A stretch of DNA of 64,000 bases, from positions 992,001 through 1,056,000 of the forward strand of contig NZ_CP054570.1 of NCBI RefSeq assembly GCF_013343115.1, given 5' to 3'. Below the pieces are notes generated by a model. It made no database searches. It had not been told where the DNA came from and saw nothing but the letters and a program-made list of their open reading frames with translations. The position numbers and the translations under genes are program-made. The stretch is from Streptococcus sanguinis (GTDB lineage: Bacteria > Bacillota > Bacilli > Lactobacillales > Streptococcaceae). Of this stretch, positions 55,803 to 64,000 are shown one piece after another. The stretch's first letter is position 1. Every line of letters begins with the position of its first letter.

Positions 55803-55831
55803 AGTATAGCACTTCTGCAGCTCTTTAGCAA
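55803..55831 (-). promoter_or_regulatory. Predicted promoter of rplU-prp-rpmA
   Basis: TTGCTA (55831-55826), 17-base spacer, TATACT (55808-55803) with an extended -10 TGC, on the minus strand. Confidence 0.75.
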
Positions 55832-55954
55832 GCTTTTTCATCTCATGAAAACGGATTTTTAAGAATTGTTTTTAGATTTTGTCTGCTAATGCACAAAGAC
55901 TACTTCTGGTATCCGCTAACTGCTTTATTAAAAAATTATTAGTTCAAAAAATTT

Positions 55955-56476
55955 CTAAATATAACGCCGCACCCTATCTTGATATTCTTGATAAGATTTC
56001 CCGAATTTTTCAAGACACCAGCGCTCCTCAGAGAGGATAATCCAGTGGGCCGCAGTCTGAAACATGACTAGAATCAAAATGAAAATCATTGACTTGGTCA
56101 AAAAAGCTATTCCCAAAAAACAAACAAGGTAAGCTACATACATGGGATTACGGGAATAGCGATAAAGCCCCTTTGTATTCATACCGTTTTCATCTGGTCT
56201 AGCGAAGTCCCTCATACTGATAGCACACAAAGCCAAACCAAGCAGATAGATAGCTACTCCAGCATAAAAGTAAACAGAAAAATCAAACTTAATTTCAAGC
56301 AAAAAAGAAGTTATGAACAAGGCTAGATTGCTCAATTGATAAATCATATAAGCTATCTTTTCTTTTCCTTGGACAGGTGCAAAATAAGCTGCGCGTGATA
56401 AAGCATTTTTGCCGAAATGACTCAATAAAGGAAAACGAATCAGCAAAAAAGGAATTAAGAGAAAAACAGCAAGCAT
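55955..56476 (-). CDS. Isoprenylcysteine carboxyl methyltransferase-like membrane protein
   Basis: A 173-residue membrane protein, four or five helices, with the C-terminal methyltransferase block of the ICMT/phospholipid methyltransferase family: GLYRYSRNPMYVAYLVCFLG (about 103-122) and EERWCLEKFGKSYQEYQDRVRRY. These bind S-adenosylmethionine within the membrane. Streptococci have no prenylated proteins, so the natural acceptor is unknown. ATG 56476 preferred (AAGGTGA 6 bases before); a GTG at 56485 would fall in that site. It lies 21 bases downstream of thiI, probably in its operon. Confidence 0.82.
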   Translation of the reverse strand: MLAVFLLIPFLLIRFPLLSHFGKNALSRAAYFAPVQGKEKIAYMIYQLSNLALFITSFLLEIKFDFSVYFYAGVAIYLLGLALCAISMRDFARPDENGMNTKGLYRYSRNPMYVAYLVCFLGIAFLTKSMIFILILVMFQTAAHWIILSEERWCLEKFGKSYQEYQDRVRRYI

Positions 56477-56497
56477 AAACGTCACCTTCTCTCGCTT

Positions 56498-57712
56498 TTA
56501 CAACAGCCCTTCAATCAACTCGTCAACTTCATCAGCCTCTGCTTGTGGTGTGATTTCTGTAATCATGATGCCTGCAACAGCGCGCTCAACCAAGCCTTCA
56601 ACATCTAGGTAAGTTTCGTACTTCTCAGCATTCTTGATTTTCGGATTGGTCTTAGGACGGTCTGGAGCAAAAATAGTACAGCAGTCTTCAAATGGCTGGA
56701 TAGAGATTTGGAAAGTATCAATTTTCTCTGCAATCTCAATGATTTCCAGCTTGTCCATGGTCACGACAGGACGAATAACCGGTGTATTGGTCACTGCGTT
56801 GATAGCCTGCATACTTTCAATCGTTTGACTTGCTACCTGACCGAGACTTTCTCCGTTGATAATGACTTGAGCGCCCCGCTCCTCCCGAATCCGGTCTGTA
56901 ATGCGCATCATAAAACGACGTGTCAGTGTCATCAGGTAAGCTTCTGGAGCCTTGGCCTTGATTTCCTCTTGAATCTCTGTAAAAGGAACTTCGATAAACT
57001 GGATGTTGCCACCGAACTTGGTCAATTTTCGCGTCAAATCTTGAGCTTTTTTCAACGCACCTGGACTGGTGTAAGGCGGACTGGCAAAGTGAACCGCCTC
57101 TATATCTACACCTCGCTTGAGAGCCAGATAGCCAGCCACTGGTGAGTCAATCCCACCTGACAACATAAGCATTCCTTTTCCTGAAGTCCCGACTGGCAGG
57201 CCTCCAGCACCACGAATCGTCTCGTAAGAGATATAGGCCGCTTCTTCACGGATCTCGACACGAAGCTCAATATCAGGCGCTTTCATCTTGACCTGAACAT
57301 TGGGAATAGCCTCAAAAACAGCATCACCAAGTGTCTGGTTAAGCTCGCGGCTATCCAATTCAAAGCTGTGGTCACTGCGCTTGCTGGAAATCTTAAAGGT
57401 CATGCCCTCTTGATAGACTTCCTTCATGATGGTTTGGACAGCTTCGATTAGGGCTGGTACAGATTTTTCAATTTTGTAAGACGGCGAGAAATTCTGAATC
57501 CCGAAGATCTGCTTGAGTGACTCAGCGACTGGCTGATAGTCTGTTCCATGCAGATAGACATGGGTCCGGTCACGGTCAGCCTTGACATGGACCTGCGGAT
57601 AGACTGACAAAACAGCCTGGATATTGCGTTTGAGCTTGTTGATAAAACGCATGCGGTTCTTGCCCTTAGTAGACAGCTCACCGTAGCGCACCATAATTTC
57701 TGAATATTGCAT
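56498..57712 (-). CDS. thiI: tRNA 4-thiouridine synthase
   Basis: A 404-residue ThiI. N-terminal ferredoxin-like and THUMP domains (about 1-165) bind tRNA; the PP-loop ATP site is [16 protein letters not shown] (about 180-195). It makes 4-thiouridine at position 8. There is no C-terminal rhodanese domain as in the enteric enzyme, the normal state in Firmicutes, where the dedicated cysteine desulfurase upstream delivers sulfur directly. Starts 3 bases after that gene. Confidence 0.96.
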   Translation of the reverse strand: MQYSEIMVRYGELSTKGKNRMRFINKLKRNIQAVLSVYPQVHVKADRDRTHVYLHGTDYQPVAESLKQIFGIQNFSPSYKIEKSVPALIEAVQTIMKEVYQEGMTFKISSKRSDHSFELDSRELNQTLGDAVFEAIPNVQVKMKAPDIELRVEIREEAAYISYETIRGAGGLPVGTSGKGMLMLSGGIDSPVAGYLALKRGVDIEAVHFASPPYTSPGALKKAQDLTRKLTKFGGNIQFIEVPFTEIQEEIKAKAPEAYLMTLTRRFMMRITDRIREERGAQVIINGESLGQVASQTIESMQAINAVTNTPVIRPVVTMDKLEIIEIAEKIDTFQISIQPFEDCCTIFAPDRPKTNPKIKNAEKYETYLDVEGLVERAVAGIMITEITPQAEADEVDELIEGLL

Positions 57713-57715
57713 TGT

Positions 57716-58858
57716 TTACCTTACTTTTCTGGTTTTTTCGTAAATGATTTTAAAGGTTGTCAAAAACTGCTCCATCTGGCTCATATCATTGTCAAGATCC
57801 AAACTGATACGAACAGCAGTCTGAGCGAGAGATTTCTCAACGCCCATAGCGATTAGGGTTCCTGCTGGCTTTCCAGCCTTAGAAGAGCAAGCGCTGGTAG
57901 TCGAGATATAAATCTCGTAGTCTTCAAATGCATGGACGACGACTTCACCCCGCACTCCCTTGATACCAAAGGTTAGTATATGAGGCGCAAATTTTTCCAG
58001 GCCTGAGAAAATCATCACATCTGGATACTTCTGCAACTCTTCAAGGAGAAGTCTCTTCATCTGAGCCGTCCGCTGGGCAAATATTTCTTGTTTTTCCATG
58101 GACAATCGCAGAGCCTTAGCTGTCGCTGCAATGCCAGCTAAATTTTCCGTCGTTGATCGCTTGTCCGACTCTTGACCGCCACCAGTCAAAAGCGGACTGA
58201 TTTTCTTGCCAGACTTGATATAGACAAATCCCACACCCCGAAGACCGTGAAATTTATGACTGGAAAATGTCGCGAAATCCACACGGTCCGTCAGATAAGC
58301 CCCTGTAGGAATCTTCGTAACAGCCTGTACAGCGTCCACATGAAAGGAAATAGTCGGCTTATCTGCTAGCAGGTCTGATATTTTCTGAATGGGCTGAATA
58401 CTGCCGATTTCATTATTGACAGCCATGATGGAGATTAAAGTGGTGTCTGGTCGAATTAGCTCTGCTAGCTTGTCTATATCAACAAAACCTGCCTTATCGA
58501 CTGGCGCAAAATCTATTTCAAAGCCTTGACTCTGCAGCCAGAGGGCTGACTCTTTGACCGCGGGATGCTCAATGTTGGATACGATGATGTGTTTTCCAAA
58601 GGGAATCTTTTCAAAGGCAACTCCCTTAAGTAACCAATTGTCACCTTCTGTCCCACCAGACGTAAAAAAAATCTCCGACGAAGACTTGCCTAAAAGCTCT
58701 GCTATTTGCCTGCGTGAAGCTTCTAAGAGACGGGTTGCCTGATTGCCTAAACTGTGCAGACTGGATGGATTTCCCCAGATTTTAGAAGCTACCTCCGTGT
58801 AAGCGGCCAAAGCCTCAGGATAAGGTTTGGTTGTCGCTGAATTATCTAAATAAATCAT
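57716..58858 (-). CDS. Cysteine desulfurase (NifS/IscS-like), sulfur donor for ThiI
   Basis: A 380-residue PLP enzyme that takes sulfur from cysteine. Seen: MIYLDNSATTKPYPEAL at the start, the PLP lysine in FSSHKFHGLRGVGFVY (near 202) and the persulfide Cys in STTSACSSKAGKP (near 325). ATG 58858 is used because family proteins begin MIYLDNSATT and AGAGGAAAG lies before it. Its position beside thiI matches the NifZ-ThiI pair of Bacillus, so its likely role is tRNA thiolation rather than general Fe-S assembly. Confidence 0.92.
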   Translation of the reverse strand: MIYLDNSATTKPYPEALAAYTEVASKIWGNPSSLHSLGNQATRLLEASRRQIAELLGKSSSEIFFTSGGTEGDNWLLKGVAFEKIPFGKHIIVSNIEHPAVKESALWLQSQGFEIDFAPVDKAGFVDIDKLAELIRPDTTLISIMAVNNEIGSIQPIQKISDLLADKPTISFHVDAVQAVTKIPTGAYLTDRVDFATFSSHKFHGLRGVGFVYIKSGKKISPLLTGGGQESDKRSTTENLAGIAATAKALRLSMEKQEIFAQRTAQMKRLLLEELQKYPDVMIFSGLEKFAPHILTFGIKGVRGEVVVHAFEDYEIYISTTSACSSKAGKPAGTLIAMGVEKSLAQTAVRISLDLDNDMSQMEQFLTTFKIIYEKTRKVR

Positions 58859-58924
58859 GTTCTTTCCTCTAAATTTCAATACTCCTATTGTAACACGAAA
58901 GAGAAACTGGAACAAGAAAGAAAA

Positions 58925-58953
58925 AGCCCTAAATTCTGTTAGAACTTAAGGCT
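58925..58953 (-). terminator. Terminator of fbp unit
   Basis: Thirteen-base stem with two G-U pairs (AGCCTTAAGTTCT / AGAATTTAGGGCT on the minus strand), small loop, TTTTTCTTTC tail. Confidence 0.8.
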
Positions 58954-58958
58954 AAACT

Positions 58959-60869
58959 TCACCGGTCATAAAACTCATGCAGCAAGCCAAAGAGTTCCTG
59001 TTGTTGAGCTAACAAGCTCTGACCGATGGTAGTAGATTTGATGAGGGTTCGTTCCTCTACATTTTCAATTACCTTTTTCAGGGAGGTTTGAGCAAACGGC
59101 GATTCCACAACCTTTTGAGCGTTTTGGAAAGGCTGATGGGTCACTAGCTGGAAGCCATAGGAATTATTGAGCAGTGAATATCCGGCCGTTCCAGTCTTCT
59201 TCTGATAGGCCTTGCAGAGGCCACCATCAATGACAAAAAGCAGACCGCCCCCACGGATAGGCGACTCTCCCTTGCCCGTCTTAACCGGAGTATGGCCATT
59301 GACCATCCTAGACTCTTGAGAAAAGAGGCCAAATTCTTCCAAAATCAGCTGGCAGACTTTCTCAGAATTTCGATAAGAAAAATAAGAATTTTCTACTTCC
59401 TTGTGGGTATCCTTATCTTCAATGAAATAGCGCTCCAAGGTGGTCATCTTTTCTTTGCCAAACAGGGGCGATAACTTACCTTTCCAGCAATACCAAATCA
59501 AATCAGTCGACAAATCATCGCCCACTTCCTTGTCCTTGGCCGCCTGCCGAATATGATACTCAAAGAAATCCAGCAATTCCTTGCCCGCATAATGGGCTTG
59601 ATTGAGAATGAAAGGCTGGAATTCTCCTGACGGCTCCAGCGGGATGCAGCCGTGAAAAAGCAAGTGCTGGTTGTAAATCTTATACATAGAGCCCTTGTTC
59701 ATAAGAAGACTCATATGCTCAGCCATCTTTAGAGAACTTTGGAATGAGGCCAGCATACTGTCTACTGCTTGATTTTCTTCAGGTGTCAAGGCTGACGGAT
59801 TTTCAGGATCGATAGTTTGGAAGCAGGTGTTGACTAGGGCATGCTTGGTATCGTCAATCGTAACACTTTCTTCCCAATAATCAATCTTGTCTAGCATCAC
59901 ATGGTCCTGCATCTGGAATTCAGGCCGTCGTTTGATGAGTTGATTTTCCAGCTTGAACTGGATAATCGCTAAGGCTTGGTGAACCTTTTCCAGCTGCAGA
60001 ATTTCCTCATCTGAAAACTCCTGCTCTCTACCGCCTAGAATGGGTCTAAACTTAGGATTAGACTGGTAAGTCTTGTCCGCAAAAAGAGTCAAGGAGCGCA
60101 GGTTTAAACCATAATCTTTCTCGATATCCCAGAGATAACCGTAGCGAGCTGCTATGCGCAGCACATTTAGCAAGCAAGCCTTGGAGCCAAAAAATGCTCC
60201 CATCCAGATAATGTCGTGATTTCCCCACTGAATATCAAGCGAGTGAAAATGCTGCAGTTCATCCATGACCTGAGCGCTGCCAGCTCCTCTGTCAAAAATA
60301 TCTCCAACCACATGTAGATGGTCGATCAACAACCGCCGGATACTTCGGGACAAGCCTAGGATAAAGGGCGCCGCTTCTCTCAGCTCAATCACATAAGTCA
60401 GGATATTCTCAAAATAGGACTTTTTATCAGCTAGAGCCCTGTCGCTATAGAGGAGTTCCTCGATAATATAGGCATACTGTGGCGGCAAGGCCTTTCTGAC
60501 CTTGGAGCGACTGTATTTTGCACCTGCAAAAGCCAGCAAGTTCAAGAGCTGAGGAATGGTTTCCTGATACCAGTCTTGGCCTTTAGTTTCTTCCCCCAGC
60601 ACAAGCTCAGGATAGGAAACCAGCGCTGACAGGCGGTCCTTATGAGCTTCTGACAAGCTGTCCCCAAAACAGTCCTTAATCTTCTCATTGAGGATACCTG
60701 CACAGCTTCTCAAAATATAGTCAAAAGCAGCAAACTCCCCGTGAATGTCACTGATATACAGCTCCGTTCCTTTGGGCAGGTTCAAAATTGCCTCTAGGTT
60801 GGTCAGCTCTGTAATGACCTTCTGCCGACTATCAAATTCTTTCAATAAAATACGCTTATATTGCTCCAT
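58959..60869 (-). CDS. fbp: Class III fructose-1,6-bisphosphatase
   Basis: A 636-residue Firmicutes-type (class III) FBPase, a metallophosphatase. Motifs: LYISDIHGEFAAFDYIL (about 36-52), HVVGDIFDRGAGSAQVM (about 186-202), QWGNHDIIWMGAFFGS (about 213-228) and a late GHTPVKTGKGESP (about 525-537). It turns fructose 1,6-bisphosphate into fructose 6-phosphate, the irreversible step of gluconeogenesis. Third gene of the CcpN-like regulator, PDRP, fbp run, divergent from ppdK. Confidence 0.95.
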   Translation of the reverse strand: MEQYKRILLKEFDSRQKVITELTNLEAILNLPKGTELYISDIHGEFAAFDYILRSCAGILNEKIKDCFGDSLSEAHKDRLSALVSYPELVLGEETKGQDWYQETIPQLLNLLAFAGAKYSRSKVRKALPPQYAYIIEELLYSDRALADKKSYFENILTYVIELREAAPFILGLSRSIRRLLIDHLHVVGDIFDRGAGSAQVMDELQHFHSLDIQWGNHDIIWMGAFFGSKACLLNVLRIAARYGYLWDIEKDYGLNLRSLTLFADKTYQSNPKFRPILGGREQEFSDEEILQLEKVHQALAIIQFKLENQLIKRRPEFQMQDHVMLDKIDYWEESVTIDDTKHALVNTCFQTIDPENPSALTPEENQAVDSMLASFQSSLKMAEHMSLLMNKGSMYKIYNQHLLFHGCIPLEPSGEFQPFILNQAHYAGKELLDFFEYHIRQAAKDKEVGDDLSTDLIWYCWKGKLSPLFGKEKMTTLERYFIEDKDTHKEVENSYFSYRNSEKVCQLILEEFGLFSQESRMVNGHTPVKTGKGESPIRGGGLLFVIDGGLCKAYQKKTGTAGYSLLNNSYGFQLVTHQPFQNAQKVVESPFAQTSLKKVIENVEERTLIKSTTIGQSLLAQQQELFGLLHEFYDR

Positions 60870-60911
60870 CTTCAGCCCTCACTCTATAACCGCTTTTTGC
60901 AATCTTCTCTC

Positions 60912-61724
60912 TTATCTCAATTTCTTCAAACGGTCTTCAATCAAGAAAGCCGTCTCCTCAATTGATTTATCCGTGATATTGATGACATGAGCCCGATACT
61001 TTTTAAAGACTTCTTTTGAGTAGTCTAGTTCTTCGTATATCTTTTCCAGATCTGTGTAGCTGGTCGACTGGGTCAATCCCAGAGAATTCAAGCGATTACT
61101 GCGTATCTTAGACAGTTTTTCTGGCTCACATAAGAGGCCGATAATCCGCTCCGGATCAACCTTATCCAAGACCTGAGGTAGAGGAACTTCTGGAATCAAA
61201 GGCAGATTGGAAACCTTGTAGCCTTTATTAGCCAGATAAATACTGAGTGGTGTTTTAGATGTTCGGGAGACGCCCAAGAGCACCAAATCCGAATCCAAAA
61301 ATCCTTGCGGCGCCTTGCCATCGTCGTATTTAACTGCAAACTCAATAGCGGAAATCTTATTAAAATACTCAGTGTCCAGCCGGTGCAGAGTACCCGGCAC
61401 CTCTATAGGACTGGTGCCTGTCTTTTCTCTGATAATCTCAAAAAATGGATGCATCAAATCCAGATAAGCAAGGCCATTGGCCTGACTGAACTCCCTAGCA
61501 GCTGCTGCCAAGCTGCCATCAACCAGTGTACTGATGACAAGGGCATCATCCTTGATGGCATCACGCAGAATTTCCAGCAATTCTTCTTCCTTGTTGATAA
61601 ATGGGAAACGATAGCTGTTATTAAAAATAATATCTGGGTACTGGGCTGTCACCGCAGACAATAGCTTCTGCGAAGTCCCCCCCAAAGAATCTGAAATGCT
61701 GTAAACAATAATTTCTTTCTTCAT
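60912..61724 (-). CDS. PPDK regulatory protein (bifunctional kinase/phosphorylase, PDRP)
   Basis: A 270-residue DUF299 protein. The ATP/ADP-binding loop is GVSRTSKTPLS (151-161), the family hallmark. These proteins inactivate pyruvate phosphate dikinase by ADP-dependent phosphorylation of a Thr next to the catalytic His and reactivate it by phosphorolysis; a sister group does the same to PEP synthase. Since ppdK is encoded divergently next door and no PEP synthase is seen, PPDK is the evident target. Start at 61724 is preferred over 61730 because GAGGA lies directly before the latter. Confidence 0.92.
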   Translation of the reverse strand: MKKEIIVYSISDSLGGTSQKLLSAVTAQYPDIIFNNSYRFPFINKEEELLEILRDAIKDDALVISTLVDGSLAAAAREFSQANGLAYLDLMHPFFEIIREKTGTSPIEVPGTLHRLDTEYFNKISAIEFAVKYDDGKAPQGFLDSDLVLLGVSRTSKTPLSIYLANKGYKVSNLPLIPEVPLPQVLDKVDPERIIGLLCEPEKLSKIRSNRLNSLGLTQSTSYTDLEKIYEELDYSKEVFKKYRAHVINITDKSIEETAFLIEDRLKKLR

Positions 61725-61735
61725 GTTCATTCCTC

Positions 61736-62365
61736 TTATCTATTAACCTCAGCGCTTCTGGCCTCTTGAATAATGTAATCCAACAGAGCTGACTTGGTCA
61801 CAGTTCCTAAAATTTTACGCTCATTATCCTTATCCACTACCGGCAGCGAATCAATCGAAAAATCCTGCAAAACTGCTGCTGCTTCCAAAATATTCATATC
61901 CTTGTAGCAAGTTTTGATATGGGGCATTCGGGTCATGCAGACCGCTACAGGAGTGCTGTCAATGTTAGTATTGAGCGAAGCCCGCAGTAAGTCCTTACGC
62001 GACAAAATCCCCAAGAGCAGCTTATGCTCATCAATGACATAGAGAACATCCGCATCATACATAAATAAGGTAATAATGGCATCTTGAATAAAAGAATCAT
62101 GAGATACCAAAACAGGCGATGTCATAATTTCCGCCACTTCCTTTCGAAAGGTATCGAAAAAGAAAAGCGTCTCTAAATCCGAGCCCGAGTACGTGTAACC
62201 AACTTTAGGTGTAGCCTTCAAAATCCCAACCAAAGTCAGAAAAGACAGGTCCGAGCGCAGAGTCGCCCGAGAAATATCGAGTAATTCTGAAATTTTCTCG
62301 CCGCTGAGTGGCTGGTGTTCTTTAACAATTTCTACAATTTTCTTTTGCCGTTCACTTAATTTCAA
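61736..62365 (-). CDS. CcpN-like repressor (HTH plus two CBS domains)
   Basis: A 209-residue regulator: winged helix-turn-helix at about 1-60 (SERQKKIVEIVKEHQPLSGEKISELLDISRATLRSDLSFL) and two CBS domains (about 78-135 with ILSRKDLLRASLNT; about 143-205 with DSLPVVDKDNERKILGTVTKSALLDYII) that usually sense adenine nucleotides. CcpN of Bacillus represses gluconeogenic genes in glucose; here the gene heads the PDRP-fbp run and faces ppdK, so the same logic is likely. Start is TTG at 62365, with AAGGAG about 10 bases upstream. Confidence 0.88.
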   Translation of the reverse strand: MKLSERQKKIVEIVKEHQPLSGEKISELLDISRATLRSDLSFLTLVGILKATPKVGYTYSGSDLETLFFFDTFRKEVAEIMTSPVLVSHDSFIQDAIITLFMYDADVLYVIDEHKLLLGILSRKDLLRASLNTNIDSTPVAVCMTRMPHIKTCYKDMNILEAAAVLQDFSIDSLPVVDKDNERKILGTVTKSALLDYIIQEARSAEVNR

Positions 62366-62482
62366 ATAGGTCTGACTCCTTCGTTCTTTATAATAGATGA
62401 TTAGCCTGATTTCGCTTAAAATTTAGGAATTATTGCTCATATTTCATTTTCAGACGTTTAAATAATCATCATTTTGTAACAC

Positions 62483-62510
62483 ATTATAACAAAAAAAGAA
62501 AAATTGTCAA
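62483..62510 (-). promoter_or_regulatory. Predicted promoter of the regulator-PDRP-fbp operon
   Basis: TTGACA (62510-62505), 16-base spacer, TATAAT (62488-62483) with TGT before it, on the minus strand; leader of about 110 bases. Confidence 0.8.
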
Positions 62511-62532
62511 TAAAATAGGATAATTTTTTCGG

Positions 62533-62562
62533 TTGACAAATATATGTGATGTATATTACAAT
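62533..62562 (+). promoter_or_regulatory. Predicted ppdK promoter
   Basis: TTGACA (62533-62538), 18-base spacer, TACAAT (62557-62562). The -35 elements of the two divergent promoters are only 22 bases apart. Confidence 0.65.
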
Positions 62563-62576
62563 GTAGTTGTCCTACA

Positions 62577-62589
62577 ATATGACACATAT
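62577..62589 (+). promoter_or_regulatory. Candidate CcpN-like operator in the ppdK promoter
   Basis: ATATG-ACA-CATAT, an inverted repeat just after the predicted transcription start, with one mismatch to the Bacillus CcpN box as I recall it (TRTGHYATAYW). A related segment, ATATATGTGATGTATAT, lies at about 62540-62556 between -35 and -10. Confidence 0.5.
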
Positions 62590-62610
62590 TTCATAATTTT
62601 GGAGGTAAAT

Positions 62611-64000
62611 ATGGCGAAATGGATTTACTCCTTCGAGGAAGGATGTGCAGATGACAAGGCTTTGCTTGGCGGAAAAGGAGCCAATCTAGCTGAAATGACC
62701 AATTTGGGACTGCCTGTCCCTCCAGGTTTTACTATTACTACAGAAAGCTGTATCGAATATTTAAAAAGCCCTTATTTCTTTGAATCTTCTTTAAAAGAAG
62801 ATGTTTTGAAAGCGGTTACTGAATTAGAAGAAAAAACAGGTAAATATTTCAGTGGCAACGACTCAGCCTTGCTCTTAGTGTCTGTTCGAAGCGGAGCCAA
62901 GTTTTCCATGCCCGGCATGATGGACACTATTCTCAATCTAGGTCTAAACGATTTAAGAACCCAGACTCTGGCTGAGCAGACCAATGCTGACTTTGCCTAC
63001 AACTGCTACCGACGTCTGCTGCAAATGTTTGCTGATGTGGTTTATGGCATTTCCAAGGATGAGTTCGATGACCTATTGGGCTATTTTGAAAGGAATGCTG
63101 GCAAACAGGCCAAGGATTTTACATCGGAAGAACATCAAGCGTTAATCGACCAGTACAAGCAGCTTTATCGTGAGCATCATCAGACCTTCCCCCAAAGCTC
63201 AAAAGAGCAGCTCTATGCTGCTATCAAGGCAGTCTTCAAGTCTTGGAATAATCCCCGAGCTCAGGTCTACCGCAACTTGAATAATATTCCTCACGACCTG
63301 GGAACAGCGGTAAATGTCCAAGCCATGGTCTTTGGCAATAGCGACCAAGCCAGTGGTACAGGAGTCGTCTTTACGAGAAACCCCGCCAGCGGTGAGCATC
63401 AGCTATTTGGTGAATTTTTGCTCAATGCTCAAGGAGAGGATGTCGTAGCCGGCATTCGAACCCCTGAGCCTATTGCTGCACTTGAGACAGCTCTCCCTCA
63501 GGCCTATGCAGCCTTCCAAGACTATGCTAAGATTCTCGAAAACCACTACAAGGACATGCAAGATATCGAATTTACCATAGAAAAGGGTAAACTCTATATT
63601 CTCCAAACTAGAAACGGTAAACGGACCGCCAAAGCATCTTTGAAAATCGCCTTAGATCTGGTAGACGAGGGCATTATCAGCAAAAAAGAAGCTCTACAAC
63701 GCGTATCTCCTGCTACGATTAGCCAGCTCATCCATCCTGTATTTGAAGAAAAAGCTCTGCAAGATGCTCCTTTCTTGGCTCAAGGACTGCCAGCAAGCCC
63801 TGGTGCTGCAACTGGCGAGATTGTCTTTACAGCTGAGCGCGCGAAAGACTACCACTCCTTGGGTAAAAAGGTCATTTTAGTCCGTCAGGAAACATCACCT
63901 GAAGACATTGAGGGCATGGTGGTCAGCCAGGCCATCGTGACAAGCCAGGGAGGGATGACTTCTCACGCAGCTGTCGTAGCCCGGGGAATGGGAACCTGCT
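62611..64000 (+). CDS. ppdK: Pyruvate, phosphate dikinase, N-terminal part (cut by window end)
   Basis: The first 463 codons of PPDK, which turns pyruvate, ATP and phosphate into PEP, AMP and pyrophosphate. Seen: the nucleotide domain (GGKGANLAEMTNLGLPVPPGFT near 21-42, VRSGAKFSMPGMMDTILNLGLN near 91-112, GTGVVFTRNPASGE near 250-263, LYILQTRNGKRTA near 330) and the phosphohistidine domain with GGMTSHAAVVARGMGT, catalytic His452 and the regulatory Thr450 that PDRP modifies. The PEP/pyruvate barrel lies beyond the window. Start ATG 62611 with GGAGG 6 bases upstream. Confidence 0.95.
   Translation, partial: MAKWIYSFEEGCADDKALLGGKGANLAEMTNLGLPVPPGFTITTESCIEYLKSPYFFESSLKEDVLKAVTELEEKTGKYFSGNDSALLLVSVRSGAKFSMPGMMDTILNLGLNDLRTQTLAEQTNADFAYNCYRRLLQMFADVVYGISKDEFDDLLGYFERNAGKQAKDFTSEEHQALIDQYKQLYREHHQTFPQSSKEQLYAAIKAVFKSWNNPRAQVYRNLNNIPHDLGTAVNVQAMVFGNSDQASGTGVVFTRNPASGEHQLFGEFLLNAQGEDVVAGIRTPEPIAALETALPQAYAAFQDYAKILENHYKDMQDIEFTIEKGKLYILQTRNGKRTAKASLKIALDLVDEGIISKKEALQRVSPATISQLIHPVFEEKALQDAPFLAQGLPASPGAATGEIVFTAERAKDYHSLGKKVILVRQETSPEDIEGMVVSQAIVTSQGGMTSHAAVVARGMGTC

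Overview
The window looks like chromosomal DNA of a low-GC oral streptococcus, most likely Streptococcus sanguinis or a very close relative. Reasons: classic streptococcal gene orders (folA-clpX-engB, lysR-lspA-rluD next to proBAC, cca-ABC-F-dapB-DegV, fruRKA, rplU-prp-rpmA), LPXTG surface proteins with streptococcal signal peptides, an M26 metalloprotease with a ten-copy 20-residue repeat, and a gluconeogenic set (class III fructose-bisphosphatase, pyruvate phosphate dikinase and its regulators) that is uncommon in streptococci but known from S. sanguinis. Species is inferred from recalled family knowledge, not from a search. Almost every gene lies on the minus strand; only a small wall-binding protein gene (52144) and ppdK (62611, cut by the window end) are on the plus strand.

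Layout. 1-1175: ccdA, a methionine/lysine/aspartate-rich lipoprotein, and the first codons of a further exported protein, probably an extracytoplasmic thiol/methionine repair unit. 1333-7211: BrnQ carrier, GNAT enzyme, heterodimeric ABC exporter. 7579-13143: giant IgA1-protease/Zmp-type zinc protease. 13382-15315: an AT-rich AIPR-family (abortive-infection type) gene bracketed by two perfect 43-bp copies of the rplL terminator. 15321-16470: rplJL with its autoregulatory leader. 16547-20483: small membrane proteins, formate/nitrite channel, homocysteine methyltransferase, GH73 muramidase-like protein. 20631-25223: engB-clpX-56 aa protein-folA, thyA, glucokinase. 25336-34617: GNAT, ABC-F, cca, dapB, DegV, DUF1149 and the fructose operon. 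34788-43404: CPBP protease, TIGR01906, HAD phosphatase, acyl-ACP thioesterase, HemW, a kinase-like protein and proBAC. 43520-48823: rluD, lspA, LysR regulator, double GNAT, oligopeptide-binding lipoprotein. 49109-54334: three cell-surface proteins (LPXTG GH3 hexosaminidase, aromatic-repeat wall-binding protein, LPXTG VWA protein). 54585-58858: rpmA-prp-rplU, a membrane methyltransferase-like protein, thiI and its cysteine desulfurase. 58959-64000: fbp, PPDK regulatory protein and CcpN-like repressor, divergent from ppdK.

How it fits together: the end cluster makes a self-contained gluconeogenic control unit (PPDK makes PEP from pyruvate, its regulator phosphorylates a Thr beside the catalytic His, a CBS-domain repressor controls transcription, Fbp finishes the route). 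Prp removes the N-terminal extension of L27 encoded next to it. ThiI is paired with its sulfur donor. The two observations I find most novel are the Met-rich lipoprotein inside a CcdA/thiol-redox locus (possibly a sacrificial oxidant sink) and the AIPR gene inserted at, and duplicating, the rplL terminator.
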